Below are positions 5,767 to 6,806 of a DNA stretch of 6,806 bases, piece by piece (position 1 is the stretch's first letter; each line of letters begins with the position of its first letter). The stretch is taken from assembly GCA_035302865.1 (NCBI GenBank), contig DATGSF010000114.1:1-6806 (forward strand), read 5' to 3'. The notes beneath the pieces are model-generated. The model saw nothing but the letters and a program-made list of their open reading frames with translations, was not told the DNA's origin and did no database searches. Source of the stretch: DATGSF01 sp035302865 (lineage in GTDB: Bacteria > Bacteroidota > Bacteroidia > Chitinophagales > Chitinophagaceae). A program made the translations under genes and the position numbers.

Positions 5767-5787
5767 TTTGATTAATGACAAAATGTA
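5767..5787 (-). promoter_or_regulatory. Candidate Fnr-like / shared element upstream of the peroxiredoxin gene
   Basis: On the minus strand TACATTTTGTCA overlaps TTGTC-ATTA-ATCAA. Its right half is a perfect Fnr-type half-site; the left half matches TTGAT at three of five positions. The TACAYTTTGTSA word recurs before the rhodanese operon (4980-4991), about 60 bases before the start codon in both cases. No regulator gene is in the window, and the support is visual only. Confidence 0.25.
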
Positions 5788-5808
5788 ATTGATGAAATAA
5801 TTGATTAA

Positions 5809-6806
5809 TTAGACACAAACTGGATTTTCCTCTCCTTTCCATTCTTTCATCCCACCTAAAAAGTTCTTAACATCTTTAAAGCCATTTCTTTTTAAAATAG
5901 AGTAACCTATTGATGCACGATCTCCAGCTTGACAATGTATTACTATCTGCTTGTCTTTACTGATTTTATCTAAATTGTCCTCTAAAGTTCCAACAAATAC
6001 ATGATCAGCTCCTTCAACATGCCCCGCTTCAAACTCAGATTTCCCTCTTAAATCTACAATTTGAACATCCTCTTTTCCAATATAGGTTTTAAACTCATCT
6101 AAACTCAATATATGGGCTGTCTCTAATTCAATACCCAATTCGTCAATTTGGTTCAATGGGAAAAATCCATAAATATTATCTAAACCTATACGCATTAGTT
6201 TACGAGTTAAATCTTCCTTATCCTCTTCATCTGCTAATAGGATGAACTGTTCTTCATAATTCATCAACCAACCCATCCAATTAGCAAAGGTTTTGCTTCC
6301 TTTTATACTTAAAGTATTAGGCAAATATCCTTTCGCATATTCAGATTTATCTCTTGTATCAATAACTTTCATTCCTTTCTTATATGCGCTTAAAAAAGCT
6401 TCTTTAGATAAAGTAGGATGTTGCGGAACTTCAACTAGTAAAGGTCGAGCTACTTTATTTAAATGCTTCATCATAGCAAAATACTTTGGAGGTTCTGGTT
6501 GTCCAGAAAGTAATTCTTCAGTAAATGCTTTTTCATCTTCACCAAATTGAAATGCCCAATTTCGAATTTTTTCATAACCAACAGTGGAACTTGGAACTGC
6601 ACCTAGTGCTTTACCACAAGCTGATCCAGCACCATGCGCAGACCATACTTGAACATAATCAGGTAATGCTGCAAACTTTTTTAACGATTCCCACATCTGA
6701 GCAGCTCCTGCATCTGCAGTACCAACCAAACCTGCAGCTTCTTCTAGTAAATCAGGACGACCAATATCTCCTACAAAAACAAAGTCTCCAGTAAACACCA
6801 TTACTG
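5809..6806 (-). CDS. CstB-like persulfide dioxygenase-rhodanese fusion (C-terminal part)
   Basis: The frame is open to the right edge (a Val codon precedes the Met at 6801), so the N-terminal part with the HxHxDH metal motif lies outside. The visible 330 residues begin with the end of a metallo-beta-lactamase fold of the ETHE1/persulfide dioxygenase type: FTGDFVF (metal-bridging Asp6), DIGRPDL (12-18), and SAHGAGSACGK with ligand His56 and nearby Cys62. Next is a degenerate rhodanese-like domain (about 130-215): VIDTRDKSEYAKGYLP is recognisable, but the catalytic loop reads LLADEEDKED and has no cysteine. A complete rhodanese domain follows (about 232-323), with IVDLRGKSEFEAGH and the loop HCQAGDRAS (Cys290). 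The protein ends NPVCV. This MBL / pseudo-rhodanese / rhodanese layout is that of S. aureus CstB, a non-heme Fe(II) enzyme that oxidises thiol persulfides and can produce thiosulfate. A cytosolic location is inferred from the CstB relationship, since the N-terminus cannot be seen. It is probably the upstream driver of the sulfur cluster. Confidence 0.92.
   Translation of the reverse strand, partial: VMVFTGDFVFVGDIGRPDLLEEAAGLVGTADAGAAQMWESLKKFAALPDYVQVWSAHGAGSACGKALGAVPSSTVGYEKIRNWAFQFGEDEKAFTEELLSGQPEPPKYFAMMKHLNKVARPLLVEVPQHPTLSKEAFLSAYKKGMKVIDTRDKSEYAKGYLPNTLSIKGSKTFANWMGWLMNYEEQFILLADEEDKEDLTRKLMRIGLDNIYGFFPLNQIDELGIELETAHILSLDEFKTYIGKEDVQIVDLRGKSEFEAGHVEGADHVFVGTLEDNLDKISKDKQIVIHCQAGDRASIGYSILKRNGFKDVKNFLGGMKEWKGEENPVCV

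Noticed and set aside
5722..5808. Possible terminator between the CstB-like and peroxiredoxin genes
   Set aside because: Only weak AT-rich pairings are visible and no GC-containing stem with a T-run, so read-through is possible.
6293..6794. Plus-strand open frames opposite the CstB-like gene
   Set aside because: They overlap each other and a well-supported gene; the composition is that of antisense.

Overview
The window looks like chromosomal DNA of a low-GC Bacteroidota, most likely a marine-type member of Flavobacteriia. Three things point there: a secreted protein with Ig-like and PKD modules and a C-terminal type IX secretion (T9SS) sorting domain; A-rich leaders with no Shine-Dalgarno sequence in front of the genes; and Bacteroidota-style lipoproteins. 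There are no tRNA, rRNA, CRISPR or insertion-sequence signals. No stretch longer than about 140 bases lacks a gene.

Left part, + strand (1-2370). The 3' end of a large T9SS-exported adhesin-like protein runs in from outside the window. It ends at a very long perfect hairpin. Next is a small stand-alone spermidine-synthase-fold methyltransferase-like protein that appears to start with TTG. A bidirectional hairpin then separates these genes from the convergent minus-strand cluster.

Right part, - strand (6806 down to 2399). This is a persulfide / sulfane-sulfur and thiol-redox cluster. In order of transcription it holds: (1) the C-terminal part of a CstB-like persulfide dioxygenase-rhodanese fusion; (2) a strict 1-Cys, Prx6-type peroxiredoxin with its own terminator; (3) a tight six-gene operon whose intergenic gaps are 2, 4, 7, 11 and -1 bases. 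The operon encodes a cytosolic rhodanese, a SAM methyltransferase (frameshifted at an A9 run), a two-TM DUF2892/YgaP-type membrane protein, a lipoprotein with a Tll0287-like (DUF3365) c-type heme domain, a thioredoxin, and a rhodanese lipoprotein.

Working model (inference): the CstB-like enzyme oxidises low-molecular-weight persulfides, the rhodaneses move sulfane sulfur, and thioredoxin and peroxiredoxin reduce or detoxify the products. The DUF2892 protein and the two lipoproteins extend the system across the envelope. Two points deserve most attention. One is the heme-c lipoprotein embedded between rhodanese and thioredoxin genes. The other is the methyltransferase frameshift, which sits exactly on an in-phase A AAA AAG slippery heptamer.
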